The translations under genes and the position numbers were made by a program. A stretch of 64,000 nt of DNA from Xanthomarina gelatinilytica (GTDB taxonomy: Bacteria > Bacteroidota > Bacteroidia > Flavobacteriales > Flavobacteriaceae): assembly GCF_000348685.1 (NCBI RefSeq), contig NZ_ANLA01000004.1, positions 837,091 to 901,090 on the forward strand. Reading direction: 5' to 3'. Below the pieces are notes generated by a model that made no database searches, was not told the DNA's origin, and saw only the letters and a list, made by a program, of their open reading frames with translations. Of the stretch, positions 53,835 through 63,060 are shown one piece after another (position 1 is the first letter of the stretch; each line of letters begins with the position of its first letter).

Positions 53835-54434
53835 TTAATTAAAATCAAATTCTACATCAACTGGTTTTTCAGCGCCAGCTTCAGCATCAAAATAAGGTTT
53901 TCCTTCAAAATCAAACATACCAGCCAATATGGAATTAGGGAATTTTTTCACATGGTTGTTATAAGGTTTGATAGCTTCGTTATAACGGGTTCTGGCAGTT
54001 TGAATGGTGTTTTCGGTACTGGTTAATTCGTCTTGAAGTTTCAAGAAATTCTGGTTGGCCTTTAATTCTGGATATCTTTCAACTGTAACCAATAATCTGG
54101 ATAAAGCACTGCTTAATCCACCTTGGGCCTGATTGAATTCTTGTAATTGTTCAGTAGTAATGTTAGAAGGGTCAATAGTAGTTTTGGTGGCTTCACTTCT
54201 GGCTTTTATAACCGCCTCAAGTGTGCTTTTTTCAAAATCTGCTGCTCCTTTAACTGTGTTTACCAAATTACCAATTAAATCGTTTCTACGTTGGTAAGAG
54301 GTTTGTACATTTCCCCAAGCTTCGCTTACGTTTTCATTAAGTTCAATAGCTGTATTATTAAATCCAACAGCCCAATTATAAATGCCAAAACCAATTACGG
54401 CAATAATAATTACAGGAATTATCCATTTTTTCAT
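53835..54434 (-). CDS. LemA family protein
   Basis: 199 residues. One N-terminal membrane helix (IPVIIIAVIGFGIYNWAVGFNNT) is followed by the LemA core: LNENVSEAWGNVQTSYQRRNDLIGNLVNTVKGAADFEKSTLEAVIKARSEAT, and later YPELKANQNFLKLQDELTSTENTIQTARTRYNEAIKPYNNHVKKFPNSILAGMFDFEGKPYF. It is a membrane-anchored four-helix protein of unknown biochemical role. It is followed by two TPM-domain genes, its usual genomic partners. Confidence 0.93.
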   Translation of the reverse strand: MKKWIIPVIIIAVIGFGIYNWAVGFNNTAIELNENVSEAWGNVQTSYQRRNDLIGNLVNTVKGAADFEKSTLEAVIKARSEATKTTIDPSNITTEQLQEFNQAQGGLSSALSRLLVTVERYPELKANQNFLKLQDELTSTENTIQTARTRYNEAIKPYNNHVKKFPNSILAGMFDFEGKPYFDAEAGAEKPVDVEFDFN

Positions 54435-54490
54435 GATAAAGTATTTAAGTGTTAGTGTTTGCTTTATTAGTTGTAAAAGTGATCTAATTG

Positions 54491-54820
54491 TTACAACTGA
54501 TTTTTAATTTTAATAAGTTGTGCTTTAATAGCTTCTAATTTACTGATAATTTCGAAGGTTTCCAGAGGTTTTTTCTTTTCTTCTTTTAGATGTGTTTTGG
54601 CACCTTCCAAGGTAAATCCTCTTTCTTTTACCAAATGAAAAATGAATTTTAGGTTTTTTATGTCTTCTGGAGTGAATTTTCTATTCCCTTTGGCGTTTTT
54701 TTTGGGTTTCAACACATCGAATTCTTTCTCCCAAAAACGGATTAAAGATGTATTTACATCAAAAGCTTTGGCTACTTCGCCAATACTGTAATATCGTTTT
54801 TCGGGTAAATCTATGTGCAT
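54491..54820 (-). CDS. MerR-family transcriptional regulator
   Basis: 109 residues: a winged helix-turn-helix of the MerR type at the N-terminus (RYYSIGEVAKAFDVNTSLIRFWEKEFDVLKPKKNAKGNRKFTPEDIKNLKFIFHLVKERGFTLEGAKTHL), then a short helix. No metal- or drug-binding C-terminal domain, so the signal is unknown. The start overlaps the stop of the M23 peptidase gene by one base, indicating co-expression with cell-wall metabolism. Confidence 0.9.
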   Translation of the reverse strand: MHIDLPEKRYYSIGEVAKAFDVNTSLIRFWEKEFDVLKPKKNAKGNRKFTPEDIKNLKFIFHLVKERGFTLEGAKTHLKEEKKKPLETFEIISKLEAIKAQLIKIKNQL

Positions 54821-55791
54821 TAATCTAAAGATTGGTTTTCTAACGATGCGTGCTCCAACAATTTATTGAACTCTTCAGCAGATAAACTGCCATAGTAGAA
54901 GTTGATAGGATTGATGCGCTGATCGTCTTTAAAAATTTCGTAATGTAAGTGTGGTGCTTCAGATCGACCTGTACTGCCAACAAACCCAATAATATCTCCT
55001 CGTTTTACTTTTTGGTTTTTTCTAACGTTGTATTTGTATAAATGTGCATACAGGCTAACATAGCCATAGCCATGATTAATTCTTACATGGTTGCCATAAC
55101 CAGCAGCACCATTATCTGCACGCTCTACCACGCCATCACCAGAAGCATAAACAGGTGTGCCACGAGGTGCCGTAAAATCCATTCCCCAATGCATTTTTCT
55201 TACTTTGGTAAATGGATCTGTTCTAATTCCGTAGCCAGAAGCCATTCTGGTTAAATCCTCATTGTTTACGGGTTGTATGGCAGGAATGGCTGTTAGTAAT
55301 TTTTCTTTTTCTTCAGCTAACTTGGTGATCTCATCCAAGGATTTGGATTGCACTACTATCTGTTTTTGGATTTGGTCCAAACGTTTATGGGTTTCTATTA
55401 TTAATTTGGAATTGTCAAAGCCTTCTAAATCTTTATATCTATTAATACCGCCAAAACCGGCTTTTCTTTGCTCCTCGGGAATTGGGTTGGCTTCAAAATA
55501 CAATCTGTAGATATTGTTGTCCCTTTCTGCAATATTGGCTAAAACAACTTCTGTTTCGTCCATTTTTTTATTCAGCAACTCCAGTTGCAATTGGGCATTT
55601 TGAAGTTCGTGCCTTAGCCCTTTCTCACGAGGCGATTCTATGTACTGACTGGCAATAAAAACAAATAAAAAAGCAAATAAAGCAGATGCCAACAAAAACA
55701 ACGAAATGTATTTAACCGTTCTTCTTTTTTTACGCTCTATTTTTCTATAGGAAAGCGTATCTGGATCATAATAATATTTTACCTTACTCAT
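54820..55791 (-). CDS. M23-family peptidoglycan metallopeptidase
   Basis: 323 residues: a membrane anchor (about 27-48), a coiled coil (about 58-90, ELQNAQLQLELLNKKMDETE) and a C-terminal LytM/M23 domain with HWGMDFTAPRGTPVYASGDGVV (His and Asp zinc ligands) and HLHYEIFKDDQRINP (HxH ligand), plus SLYAHL. All zinc ligands are present, so it is probably an active periplasmic endopeptidase or an activator of amidases. It heads the leftward M23-MerR-lemA-TPM-TPM series. Confidence 0.92.
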   Translation of the reverse strand: MSKVKYYYDPDTLSYRKIERKKRRTVKYISLFLLASALFAFLFVFIASQYIESPREKGLRHELQNAQLQLELLNKKMDETEVVLANIAERDNNIYRLYFEANPIPEEQRKAGFGGINRYKDLEGFDNSKLIIETHKRLDQIQKQIVVQSKSLDEITKLAEEKEKLLTAIPAIQPVNNEDLTRMASGYGIRTDPFTKVRKMHWGMDFTAPRGTPVYASGDGVVERADNGAAGYGNHVRINHGYGYVSLYAHLYKYNVRKNQKVKRGDIIGFVGSTGRSEAPHLHYEIFKDDQRINPINFYYGSLSAEEFNKLLEHASLENQSLD

Positions 55792-56022
55792 TATCTAATT
55801 TATGCTATTTTTGCATGGAATTTATAGGTGTTTATGTATCTATTGAATTCCAAAACGAACAAACCTACAAAATATTTTCATTGTAAATTTAGTAAAAACT
55901 AAACGATAAAATAAGAAAGTAGGGTCTCTCAATCCGAAATTTAAAATAGATTTGTAGAGAAATTGTAAAAAACGCGTCGTTTTTATATAAAATTTAACAA
56001 AACAAGCATTCAAATTAACTAG

Positions 56023-58707
56023 ATGAAGTCTCAAGAAGTACGTTCAAAATTTTTAAGTTTTTTTAAAGAGAAAAAACACAGTATTGTACCATCTGCACCA
56101 ATGGTTTTAAAAGATGATCCTACACTTATGTTTGTGAATTCTGGAATGGCACCTTTTAAGGAATATTTTTTAGGAAATGCCAAGCCAAAAAACAACCGTA
56201 TTGCAGATACTCAAAAATGCTTACGTGTGTCTGGAAAACACAACGACTTGGAAGAAGTGGGTTACGATACGTACCACCACACACTTTTTGAAATGCTAGG
56301 AAACTGGAGCTTTGGCGATTATTTTAAAAAAGAGGCCATTGCTTGGGCTTGGGAACTTCTAACAGAAGTTTATAAAATAGATAAAGACATTCTCTATGTA
56401 ACTGTTTTTGAGGGAAGCAATGACGGCGATATCCTGTCTATGGATCAAGAAGCCTTCGATTTGTGGAAACAGTTTGTCCCAGAAGACCGAATTTTGATGG
56501 GCAATAAAAAAGACAATTTCTGGGAAATGGGAGACCAAGGGCCTTGTGGACCTTGTAGCGAAATCCACGTGGATATTCGTTCTACTGAAGAAAAAGCCAA
56601 AGTGGATGGAAAAACTTTAATAAATAAAGACCATCCTCAAGTGGTGGAAATATGGAATTTGGTGTTTATGCAATACAACCGAAAAGCAAACGGTTCCCTG
56701 GAAGTGCTGCCAAACAAACATATAGACACTGGAATGGGCTTTGAGCGCTTGTGCATGGTGTTGCAAGGCGTTCAAAGTAATTACGATACAGATGTTTTTA
56801 CACCAATTATCAGGGAAATTGAAACCATTTCCAATAAACAATACCTTCCCGTAGGGACAAGTCGCGACTTGTCCGTTACAAATAATAATTTGTCCGCAAC
56901 AAATAAAGATTTGTCCGAACAAGAAAAAATTAACATTGCCATTCGTGTTATTTCAGATCACGTTCGTGCAGTAGCATTTTCAGTTGCAGATGGCCAATTG
57001 CCAAGCAACACAGGAGCAGGTTATGTGATCAGACGGATTTTACGTCGTGCCATTCGTTACAGTTTTACATTTTTGGAACAGAAAGAGCCATTTATTTATA
57101 GATTGGTAGAGGTGTTAAGCCAGAAAATGGGAGAAGCCTTTCCTGAACTTAAAGCTCAAAAACAATTGATAGAGAATGTTATTAGGGAAGAAGAACAATC
57201 GTTTTTAAGAACCTTGGATCAAGGGTTGGTACTGCTAAACAGAATTGTAGAAGATGAAACATCGGATGTGATATCTGGAGAAAAAGCATTCGAATTATAC
57301 GACACCTTTGGTTTTCCTATAGATTTAACGGCTTTAATTCTTCGTGAAAAAGGCTTGAAATTGGATGAAGCTGGTTTTCATGCAGAAATGAAAAAACAAA
57401 AAGACCGTTCTCGTGCAGCCAGTGAAATGAGTACCGAAGACTGGACCATTTTAAAAGAAGATGCCGTTCAGGAATTTGTTGGTTATGATATGTTGGAAAC
57501 TAAAGTAAAAATTACACGATACAGAAAGGTGATATCCAAAAAAGATGGCGCCATGTATCAGTTGGTTTTCAATTTAACACCTTTTTATCCGGAAGGAGGA
57601 GGGCAAGTAGGTGACAAAGGTTATTTGGAAGATGCTCATGGAGACATAGTTTATATCTTAGACACCAAAAAAGAGAATAATGTTATTATTCATTTTGCTA
57701 AAAACCTGCCTAAACATCTAGAAGAAACATTTACGGCAACGGTAGATGCCAAACAACGTTACAGGACAGAGTGCAACCATACGGCAACACACTTGTTGCA
57801 TCAAGCTTTAAGGGAAATTTTAGGAGACCATGTAGAGCAAAAAGGCTCAGCAGTGCATTCAAAATACTTGCGTTTTGATTTTTCACATTTCTCTAAGCTA
57901 ACTTCTGAAGAATTACGGGATGTGGAAAGTTTTGTAAATGCCAGGATTGCAGGAAAACTACCTCTACAGGAAAAACGTAATATTCCTATGGAACAAGCTT
58001 TGGAAGAAGGTGCCATAGCTCTTTTTGGTGAAAAATATGGCGATACGGTTCGTGCCATTCGTTTTGGGCAATCCATGGAGCTTTGTGGCGGAACACACGT
58101 AAAGAACACAGGCGATATTTGGTATTTTAAAATTGTTTCTGAAGGAGCTGTGGCTGCAGGAATCCGAAGGATAGAAGCCATAACAAACGATGCTGTTAAA
58201 GACTATTTTGAAGATGCCAATAAAGCATTTACAGATATAAAAAGCCTGCTGAACAATCCTAAAGAACCTATAAAAGCTTTAGAGAGCCTTCAAGCAGAAA
58301 ATGCCGATTTAAAGAAGCAAATTGAAAGTTTGCTTAAAGACAAGGCAAAAAACATAAAAAGTGATCTTAAAGCAGAATTGACTGAAAAGAATGGCATTCT
58401 ATTTTTAGCAAAGAAATTGGACTTGGATGCTGCTGGAATAAAAGATGTTTGTTTTGAAATGGGAAGCCAGTATTCTAATTTGTTCTTGATATTTGGTGCC
58501 GAAAACGATGGTAAAGCCTTATTATCCTGTTACATTTCCAAAGAATTGGTTTCAGAAAAAGGATTGAATGCAGGACAAATAGTTAGGGAATTGGGAAAAT
58601 ATATCCAAGGAGGTGGAGGAGGACAGCCTTTCTTTGCAACAGCAGGAGGGAAACATCCAGAAGGTATTGATGAAGCTTTAAAAGCCAGTGAGAACTATAT
58701 AAAATAA
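56023..58707 (+). CDS. alaS: Alanyl-tRNA synthetase with an in-frame repeat insertion
   Basis: 894 residues. The class II aminoacylation core is [41 protein letters not shown] and [34 protein letters not shown]. The editing domain contains [27 protein letters not shown] and [19 protein letters not shown] (HxxxH ... CxxxH zinc ligands), and the C-Ala domain ends with the [15 protein letters not shown] stretch. Between KQYLP and [15 protein letters not shown] there are about 26 extra residues (277-302, [12 protein letters not shown]...DLSEQEK) encoded by a palindromic repeat followed by 21-bp tandem units. The frame is preserved and the enzyme should be functional. Confidence 0.97.
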   Translation: MKSQEVRSKFLSFFKEKKHSIVPSAPMVLKDDPTLMFVNSGMAPFKEYFLGNAKPKNNRIADTQKCLRVSGKHNDLEEVGYDTYHHTLFEMLGNWSFGDYFKKEAIAWAWELLTEVYKIDKDILYVTVFEGSNDGDILSMDQEAFDLWKQFVPEDRILMGNKKDNFWEMGDQGPCGPCSEIHVDIRSTEEKAKVDGKTLINKDHPQVVEIWNLVFMQYNRKANGSLEVLPNKHIDTGMGFERLCMVLQGVQSNYDTDVFTPIIREIETISNKQYLPVGTSRDLSVTNNNLSATNKDLSEQEKINIAIRVISDHVRAVAFSVADGQLPSNTGAGYVIRRILRRAIRYSFTFLEQKEPFIYRLVEVLSQKMGEAFPELKAQKQLIENVIREEEQSFLRTLDQGLVLLNRIVEDETSDVISGEKAFELYDTFGFPIDLTALILREKGLKLDEAGFHAEMKKQKDRSRAASEMSTEDWTILKEDAVQEFVGYDMLETKVKITRYRKVISKKDGAMYQLVFNLTPFYPEGGGQVGDKGYLEDAHGDIVYILDTKKENNVIIHFAKNLPKHLEETFTATVDAKQRYRTECNHTATHLLHQALREILGDHVEQKGSAVHSKYLRFDFSHFSKLTSEELRDVESFVNARIAGKLPLQEKRNIPMEQALEEGAIALFGEKYGDTVRAIRFGQSMELCGGTHVKNTGDIWYFKIVSEGAVAAGIRRIEAITNDAVKDYFEDANKAFTDIKSLLNNPKEPIKALESLQAENADLKKQIESLLKDKAKNIKSDLKAELTEKNGILFLAKKLDLDAAGIKDVCFEMGSQYSNLFLIFGAENDGKALLSCYISKELVSEKGLNAGQIVRELGKYIQGGGGGQPFFATAGGKHPEGIDEALKASENYIK
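56851..56928. repeat. palindromic repeat and 21-bp tandem units inside alaS
   Basis: 56855-56874 is a perfect 20-bp palindrome, GGACAAGTCGCGACTTGTCC. From 56866 three 21-bp units follow, coding [14 protein letters not shown] and DLSEQEK, each containing TTGTCC. A diverged copy of the palindrome lies behind era (46705-46728). Confidence 0.75.
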
Positions 58708-58750
58708 TATTCGTAGTTTTTGTCCAGAAAAACGCAGGGCAAAACCTAAG

Positions 58751-58792
58751 AGATTCACAGAGACTTTTTAAAAAAAAAGTCTCTGTGAATCT
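58751..58792. repeat. 19-bp perfect inverted repeat between alaS and the GSCFA gene
   Basis: Left arm AGATTCACAGAGACTTTTT (58751-58769), loop AAAA, right arm 58774-58792. The arms are perfect. It can fold into a very stable hairpin and may end the alaS transcript, although no long T tract follows on the plus strand. Confidence 0.75.
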
Positions 58793-58824
58793 TTGTGTAA
58801 CAAGTGGTCTTATAAAATACATTA

Positions 58825-59823
58825 ATGAATCTTCAAACAAAAATCCAAGTAAAAAAGCAACCACATAATCAAATAGATTATCAATCTAAGCTATTTTTAA
58901 TTGGATCGTGTTTTGTTGAGAATATAGGGTCGAAATTAGAGTATTTTAAATTTAAAACCCTTCAAAATCCGTTTGGTATTTTGTTTCACCCTTTAGCCAT
59001 AGAAAACTTAATAACCAATGCCATTAATGAAAAAGTGTATATTGAAGAGGATCTCTTTTTTCAAAACGAACAATGGCATTGTTTTGAGGCGCATTCCAAA
59101 TTAAGTTCCACATCCAAAAACGATTTGTTGAATGGTTTAAACCAGCAAATTCAAGCTGCAAATCATCAAATAAAAGATACAACACATATAATTCTTACTC
59201 TAGGAACTGCTTGGGTCTATAGGTTTATAGATACAGATGCCATTGTGGCCAATTGCCATAAAGTTCCACAAAAGAGGTTTTTAAAGGAATTACTTTCAGT
59301 AGACGACATTTTGCAATCCCTTCAAGCTATTGTAAGTTTAATTAAAAGTGTGAATAAAAAAGCAACCATAGTTTTTACAGTGTCTCCAGTAAGACATTTA
59401 AAAGATGGGTTTGTGGAAAACACACAAAGTAAGGCACATTTAATTTCAGCCATACATGAATTTTTAAGTCGACAACCTGTCCTTACCGAAATGAGACTTT
59501 CGGGCAACCCAACAATCTGCAATCAGCAAACTTTTTATTTCCCAGCTTACGAACTTATGATGGATGAACTTCGGGATTATCGTTTTTATGCAGAAGACAT
59601 GGTTCATCCCAATCAAACAGCCATTAATTATATTTGGGAAATATTTAAAGACGTTTGGATTTCAAACAACGCGTTTAAAACCATGGACGAAGTTGAGACT
59701 ATCCAAAAAGGGCTTCAGCACAAACCATTCAATCCAAATTCCGAAGCACATCAATTGTTTCTTCAAAAATTATCAGAGAGAATAGACAGGCTGCAATTGC
59801 GATTCCCACATATTTTGTTTTAA
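58825..59823 (+). CDS. GSCFA domain-containing protein
   Basis: 332 residues, cytoplasmic. The family-defining motif appears as LIGSCFVENIGSKLEYFKF (about 29-47). Further conserved blocks are NPFGILFHPLAIENLI, ILTLGTAWVYRF, NCHKVPQKRF, VFTVSPVRHLKDGFVENTQSKAHLISAIHE and YFPAYELMMDELRDYRFYAEDMVHPNQTAINYIWEIF. The GSC and D-x-x-H blocks suggest an SGNH-hydrolase-like fold with Ser, Asp and His. The substrate is unknown. Confidence 0.9.
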   Translation: MNLQTKIQVKKQPHNQIDYQSKLFLIGSCFVENIGSKLEYFKFKTLQNPFGILFHPLAIENLITNAINEKVYIEEDLFFQNEQWHCFEAHSKLSSTSKNDLLNGLNQQIQAANHQIKDTTHIILTLGTAWVYRFIDTDAIVANCHKVPQKRFLKELLSVDDILQSLQAIVSLIKSVNKKATIVFTVSPVRHLKDGFVENTQSKAHLISAIHEFLSRQPVLTEMRLSGNPTICNQQTFYFPAYELMMDELRDYRFYAEDMVHPNQTAINYIWEIFKDVWISNNAFKTMDEVETIQKGLQHKPFNPNSEAHQLFLQKLSERIDRLQLRFPHILF

Positions 59824-59866
59824 ACTCTCCAACCTATTTTGTCAAGTATCCATACCTTGTTTTAAA

Positions 59867-59886
59867 AATACGTAATTCTTCGTATT
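59867..59886. promoter_or_regulatory. 20-bp dyad, copy 1, upstream of the small lipoprotein gene
   Basis: AATACGTAATTCTTCGTATT (AATACG-N8-CGTATT) lies about 80 bp before ATG 59947. It is identical to the copy at 62997-63016 in front of the response-regulator gene, so it may be the binding site of that LuxR-type regulator. Confidence 0.5.
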
Positions 59887-59946
59887 GATTGCCAAGCCGT
59901 TAATTTGCAATTTTGGAATATTATTAACCTCAAAAATATTTCAACA

Positions 59947-60471
59947 ATGAGAACTTTAAAACATGCCGTATTACTATTAATGTGTTTTTCGCTAATGACT
60001 TTTTCTTCTTGCTCCAACGATGATGATGGAGGAGATGGGGGTGGTGGAGGAGCTGCTGCAGGTACTATTACAGCCAAGATTAACGGAAGCTCTTTTACTT
60101 CTTTAGAAATGACTTCTTTTGCAAATACCACAACTGGTGGAGGGCAAACCACATTGGTCATGCAAGGGAACACACAATCTCAAGCTATTAATATGATTAT
60201 TAATGGTTATGATGGTGTAGGTACTTATCAGTTAAGTGATGATAATGTATTTCGCTCTGCTTCTTATATAGAGCCTAATATTAGTGATCCAATGGCTACG
60301 CAAACATGGAATGCGCCTTTCCAAGATTCTGGAGTGGTTGGTGAAATTAAAATTTCGGAAGAAACTGATACCAATATTAAAGGGACTTTCAATTTTACTT
60401 GTAAAAACAGTAATGATGGAACGACCAAAAACGTTACGGAAGGTTCTTTTAACTTGAATAAGCAACAGTAA
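59947..60471 (+). CDS. Small lipoprotein of unknown function (possibly DUF6252-like)
   Basis: 174 residues from ATG 59947 (MRTLKHAVLLLMCFSLMTFSSCSNDDDGG). A lipoprotein signal with the cysteine in FSSC is followed by an Asp/Gly linker and a beta-rich domain (GTITAKINGSSFTSLEMTSFANT, AINMIINGYDGVGTYQLSDD, EIKISEETDTNIKGTFNFTCKNSNDGTTKNVTEGSFNL). The arrangement resembles the small Bacteroidota lipoproteins grouped as DUF6252, an uncertain match. An in-frame ATG 14 codons earlier was rejected. It has its own dyad element upstream and a terminator downstream. Confidence 0.75.
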   Translation: MRTLKHAVLLLMCFSLMTFSSCSNDDDGGDGGGGGAAAGTITAKINGSSFTSLEMTSFANTTTGGGQTTLVMQGNTQSQAINMIINGYDGVGTYQLSDDNVFRSASYIEPNISDPMATQTWNAPFQDSGVVGEIKISEETDTNIKGTFNFTCKNSNDGTTKNVTEGSFNLNKQQ

Positions 60472-60531
60472 AAACGCTTGTACAACTTCTTAAAGTCTTG
60501 ACAATTAAATCTTGTTGTTGAGATTAAACCC

Positions 60532-60573
60532 GATTAGGCGCAATACAGGTAGGTTGTTGCGCTTAATCTTTTT
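60532..60573 (+). terminator. rho-independent terminator after the small lipoprotein gene
   Basis: GATTAGGCGCAA (60532-60543) pairs with TTGCGCTTAATC (60557-60568) with one G.U pair, followed by a T tract. Confidence 0.75.
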
Positions 60574-60757
60574 AAAACATCGTTTTATCGAAAAATTATA
60601 TAGTATCTATCATTAAATTGTATTTTTATTGTGCTATTAATCAATTTTATAAACAAACATCAGGCAACATCTACTTTTGAGGGATCGCGTTTGATGTTTT
60701 TTATGTCTATAATGTAAATAATAGCATGCTTTAAATATCTTAATAAAGCATTGGGTT

Positions 60758-61045
60758 ATGGATTTCAATTTTCTATTTTCTTTAGTTCTGTTCTTGCTTA
60801 TAAGTATCTTGTTGCTTTTAAGCTTAAAAACCATTAGGGCAACCAAATGGCAGGCCAAAAACGCTCAAGAAAACTACTTAAAGTTGCATAAAAAGCTGGT
60901 TGATAGCAGGTTGATGCAAGAACAGAATGTGGAAAAAAATGCTTATTTGGAACGTTATAATAAATCTTTGATGGATGCCTTATTCGAAATTACAAAAGAG
61001 CTGCTATTAACAAAAAAGAGTATATTAGAAGAGTATTACAATTAA
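60758..61045 (+). CDS. Small membrane-anchored coiled-coil protein
   Basis: 95 residues: one N-terminal membrane helix (FNFLFSLVLFLLISILLLLSL, about 3-23), then an amphipathic helical region (KWQAKNAQENYLKLHKKLVDSRLMQEQNVEKNAYLERYNKSLMDALFEITKELLL). No known domain. It ends 4 bp before the histidine kinase gene and so is probably co-translated with it. It could be an accessory or scaffold protein of the kinase. A 7-bp inverted repeat (60726-60732/60745-60751) lies just before its ATG. Confidence 0.62.
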   Translation: MDFNFLFSLVLFLLISILLLLSLKTIRATKWQAKNAQENYLKLHKKLVDSRLMQEQNVEKNAYLERYNKSLMDALFEITKELLLTKKSILEEYYN

Positions 61046-61049
61046 TTAT

Positions 61050-63005
61050 ATGAAGAAATTATTACTCATTTTTATAAGCCTGTTTTTTAATCTCCATGGC
61101 TTTTCACAAAACCCAGTAAAAATTATTGATAGTTTAAAAATTGAACTTTCAAAAAAACCAGACGAAGCAACAAAAGCTAAAATTTATGGAGATTTAACTT
61201 GGTATTACTGTTCTGTTTCAACAGATTCTGCTCTAGTTTATGGAAAAAAGGCCATGAATTTAGCTGAAAAAATGAATGATTCTGTTTTTTTAGCTCAAAC
61301 GTTTAATGATTATGCTACAGTATATTATTTAAAAGGAGATTACGATGTCTCTGAAGATCTATTAAAAAAGTCTTTAAAAATTAGAAATAAGCTTCAAGAT
61401 TCTTCAGGAATTGCTGCTGTAAATTCTAAATTAGGAAATATTTATTATAAGAAATCTCTCCTTGATAGTTCCATGATTTATTTTTTAAAATCGTTGAAGT
61501 ATTACGATGATATTGGAAATAAGGTTGTTTCAAATTCCCTGAAAAGTAATATTGCTAACATTTATATGACGTTAAAGAATTATTCTAAAGCAGAACAATA
61601 CTTAAATGAAAATATTACATTTTTCCAGGAAAATAATCAGTTAGAATATTTAAGTAATTCCTTTGTGAGCATGGCTAGTCTTTTTTTATTTAAAAAAGAC
61701 ACTACAAATGCCATAAACTACTTAAAGAAAGGAATAAAAGAAGCTGAAAAAGTTAATGCATATCCAACTTTAGGTTCTGCATATAATAATTTAGGAACTA
61801 TTTATAGCGACAAAAAAGATTATAAACTAGCTAAACAATATGTTCTTAAATCTATTGAAATAAGAGAGAAAAGTAATTTAGGAACAGAATTGGCAAGTTC
61901 TAAATTAACCCTTGCTGGTATTTACAATAATTTAGGCGAGTTTAATAAAGCGAAACCTATTTTATTAGAAAGTTTAAACGTGTTTATTAATGAAAAAGTA
62001 GTAGATAAAAGTTTATTAGTTTACTTGCAACTTATACCAGTATATGCTAGCGAATCTAAACCAGATAGTGTGGCATATTACACAAATTTATATATTAAAA
62101 ATCAAGATCTTGTCCAGCAAGAAAACGCGCTTAAATTAAGTAGTGAGTTAGAAACTAAATACGAAACCGAAAAAAAAGAAAAAGAAATTTTGTTGCAACA
62201 AGCACAAATTTCTATTAAAGAACAAGACTTAAAAACCAAAAACTATCAAATTATTAGTCTAATTGTTTTAGCTATTATTTTATCATTATTTGGTTATTTA
62301 TTGTACAACCAACAAAAATTAAAACACAACCAACTTAAAAAAGAAACCGAGTTAAAAGAAGCTCTAATTAAAATCGAAACCCAAAACAAACTGCAAGACC
62401 AACGTTTAAGAATAAGTAGAGATTTACATGATAATATTGGAGCGCAATTAACTTTTATCATTTCGTCTTTAGATAATTTAAAATATGGATTCAAACTCCC
62501 AGACAATCTAAACGACAAACTTAAATACATTAGTGAGTTTACCTCTTCGACCATTTATGAGCTTAGGGATACCATTTGGGCCATGAACAAAAGCGAAATT
62601 AGTTTTGAGGACTTACAATCCAGGATTTCCAATTTTATAGAAAAAGCAAATAAATCATCCCATGCCGTAACCTTTAATTTTATCGTGGACAAAGAATTGA
62701 AAAACCATAAAATGTTCACATCTGTACAAGGTATGAACATCTATAGGATTATTCAGGAAGCCATAAACAACGCATTAAAATATGCCAATGCCACTCAAAT
62801 TGATGTCAACTTTTCATCAAAGAATACTGTTTACGAACTAATAATTACAGATAACGGAATAGGTTTCGACCTCAATAACATTGAATTTGGCAATGGTATA
62901 AACAACATGAAAAAACGCGCTCATGAACTGGAAGCAGAGTTTGAAATAACATCTCAATTGAACAATGGAACAACCATAAGGGTCTATAAAACAAGGAATA
63001 CGTAA
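61050..63005 (+). CDS. TPR-containing sensor histidine kinase (HisKA_3 type)
   Basis: 651 residues: a signal peptide (MKKLLLIFISLFFNLHGFSQ), a periplasmic stretch of about seven tetratricopeptide repeats (about 40-370, for example AYNNLGTIYSDKKDYKLAKQYVLKSIEI), a coiled coil (ELETKYETEKKEKEILLQQAQI), one membrane helix (about 397-416), another coiled coil, then the kinase core with H460 in ISRDLHDNIGAQLTFI and the ATPase motifs IIQEAINNALKYANATQI (N box) and ITDNGIGFDLNNIEFGNGINNMKKRAHELE (G boxes). It senses an unknown extracytoplasmic signal and phosphorylates the adjacent regulator. Confidence 0.92.
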   Translation: MKKLLLIFISLFFNLHGFSQNPVKIIDSLKIELSKKPDEATKAKIYGDLTWYYCSVSTDSALVYGKKAMNLAEKMNDSVFLAQTFNDYATVYYLKGDYDVSEDLLKKSLKIRNKLQDSSGIAAVNSKLGNIYYKKSLLDSSMIYFLKSLKYYDDIGNKVVSNSLKSNIANIYMTLKNYSKAEQYLNENITFFQENNQLEYLSNSFVSMASLFLFKKDTTNAINYLKKGIKEAEKVNAYPTLGSAYNNLGTIYSDKKDYKLAKQYVLKSIEIREKSNLGTELASSKLTLAGIYNNLGEFNKAKPILLESLNVFINEKVVDKSLLVYLQLIPVYASESKPDSVAYYTNLYIKNQDLVQQENALKLSSELETKYETEKKEKEILLQQAQISIKEQDLKTKNYQIISLIVLAIILSLFGYLLYNQQKLKHNQLKKETELKEALIKIETQNKLQDQRLRISRDLHDNIGAQLTFIISSLDNLKYGFKLPDNLNDKLKYISEFTSSTIYELRDTIWAMNKSEISFEDLQSRISNFIEKANKSSHAVTFNFIVDKELKNHKMFTSVQGMNIYRIIQEAINNALKYANATQIDVNFSSKNTVYELIITDNGIGFDLNNIEFGNGINNMKKRAHELEAEFEITSQLNNGTTIRVYKTRNT

Positions 63006-63016
63006 TTCTTCGTATT
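62997..63016. promoter_or_regulatory. 20-bp dyad, copy 2, upstream of the response-regulator gene
   Basis: AATACGTAATTCTTCGTATT, identical to the copy at 59867-59886. It overlaps the stop codon of the histidine kinase gene and lies about 45 bp before the ATG of the regulator gene. Confidence 0.5.
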
Positions 63017-63060
63017 ATTTTATATCATTTATATGGTTATTTTAGTAAAAATTAGAACGC

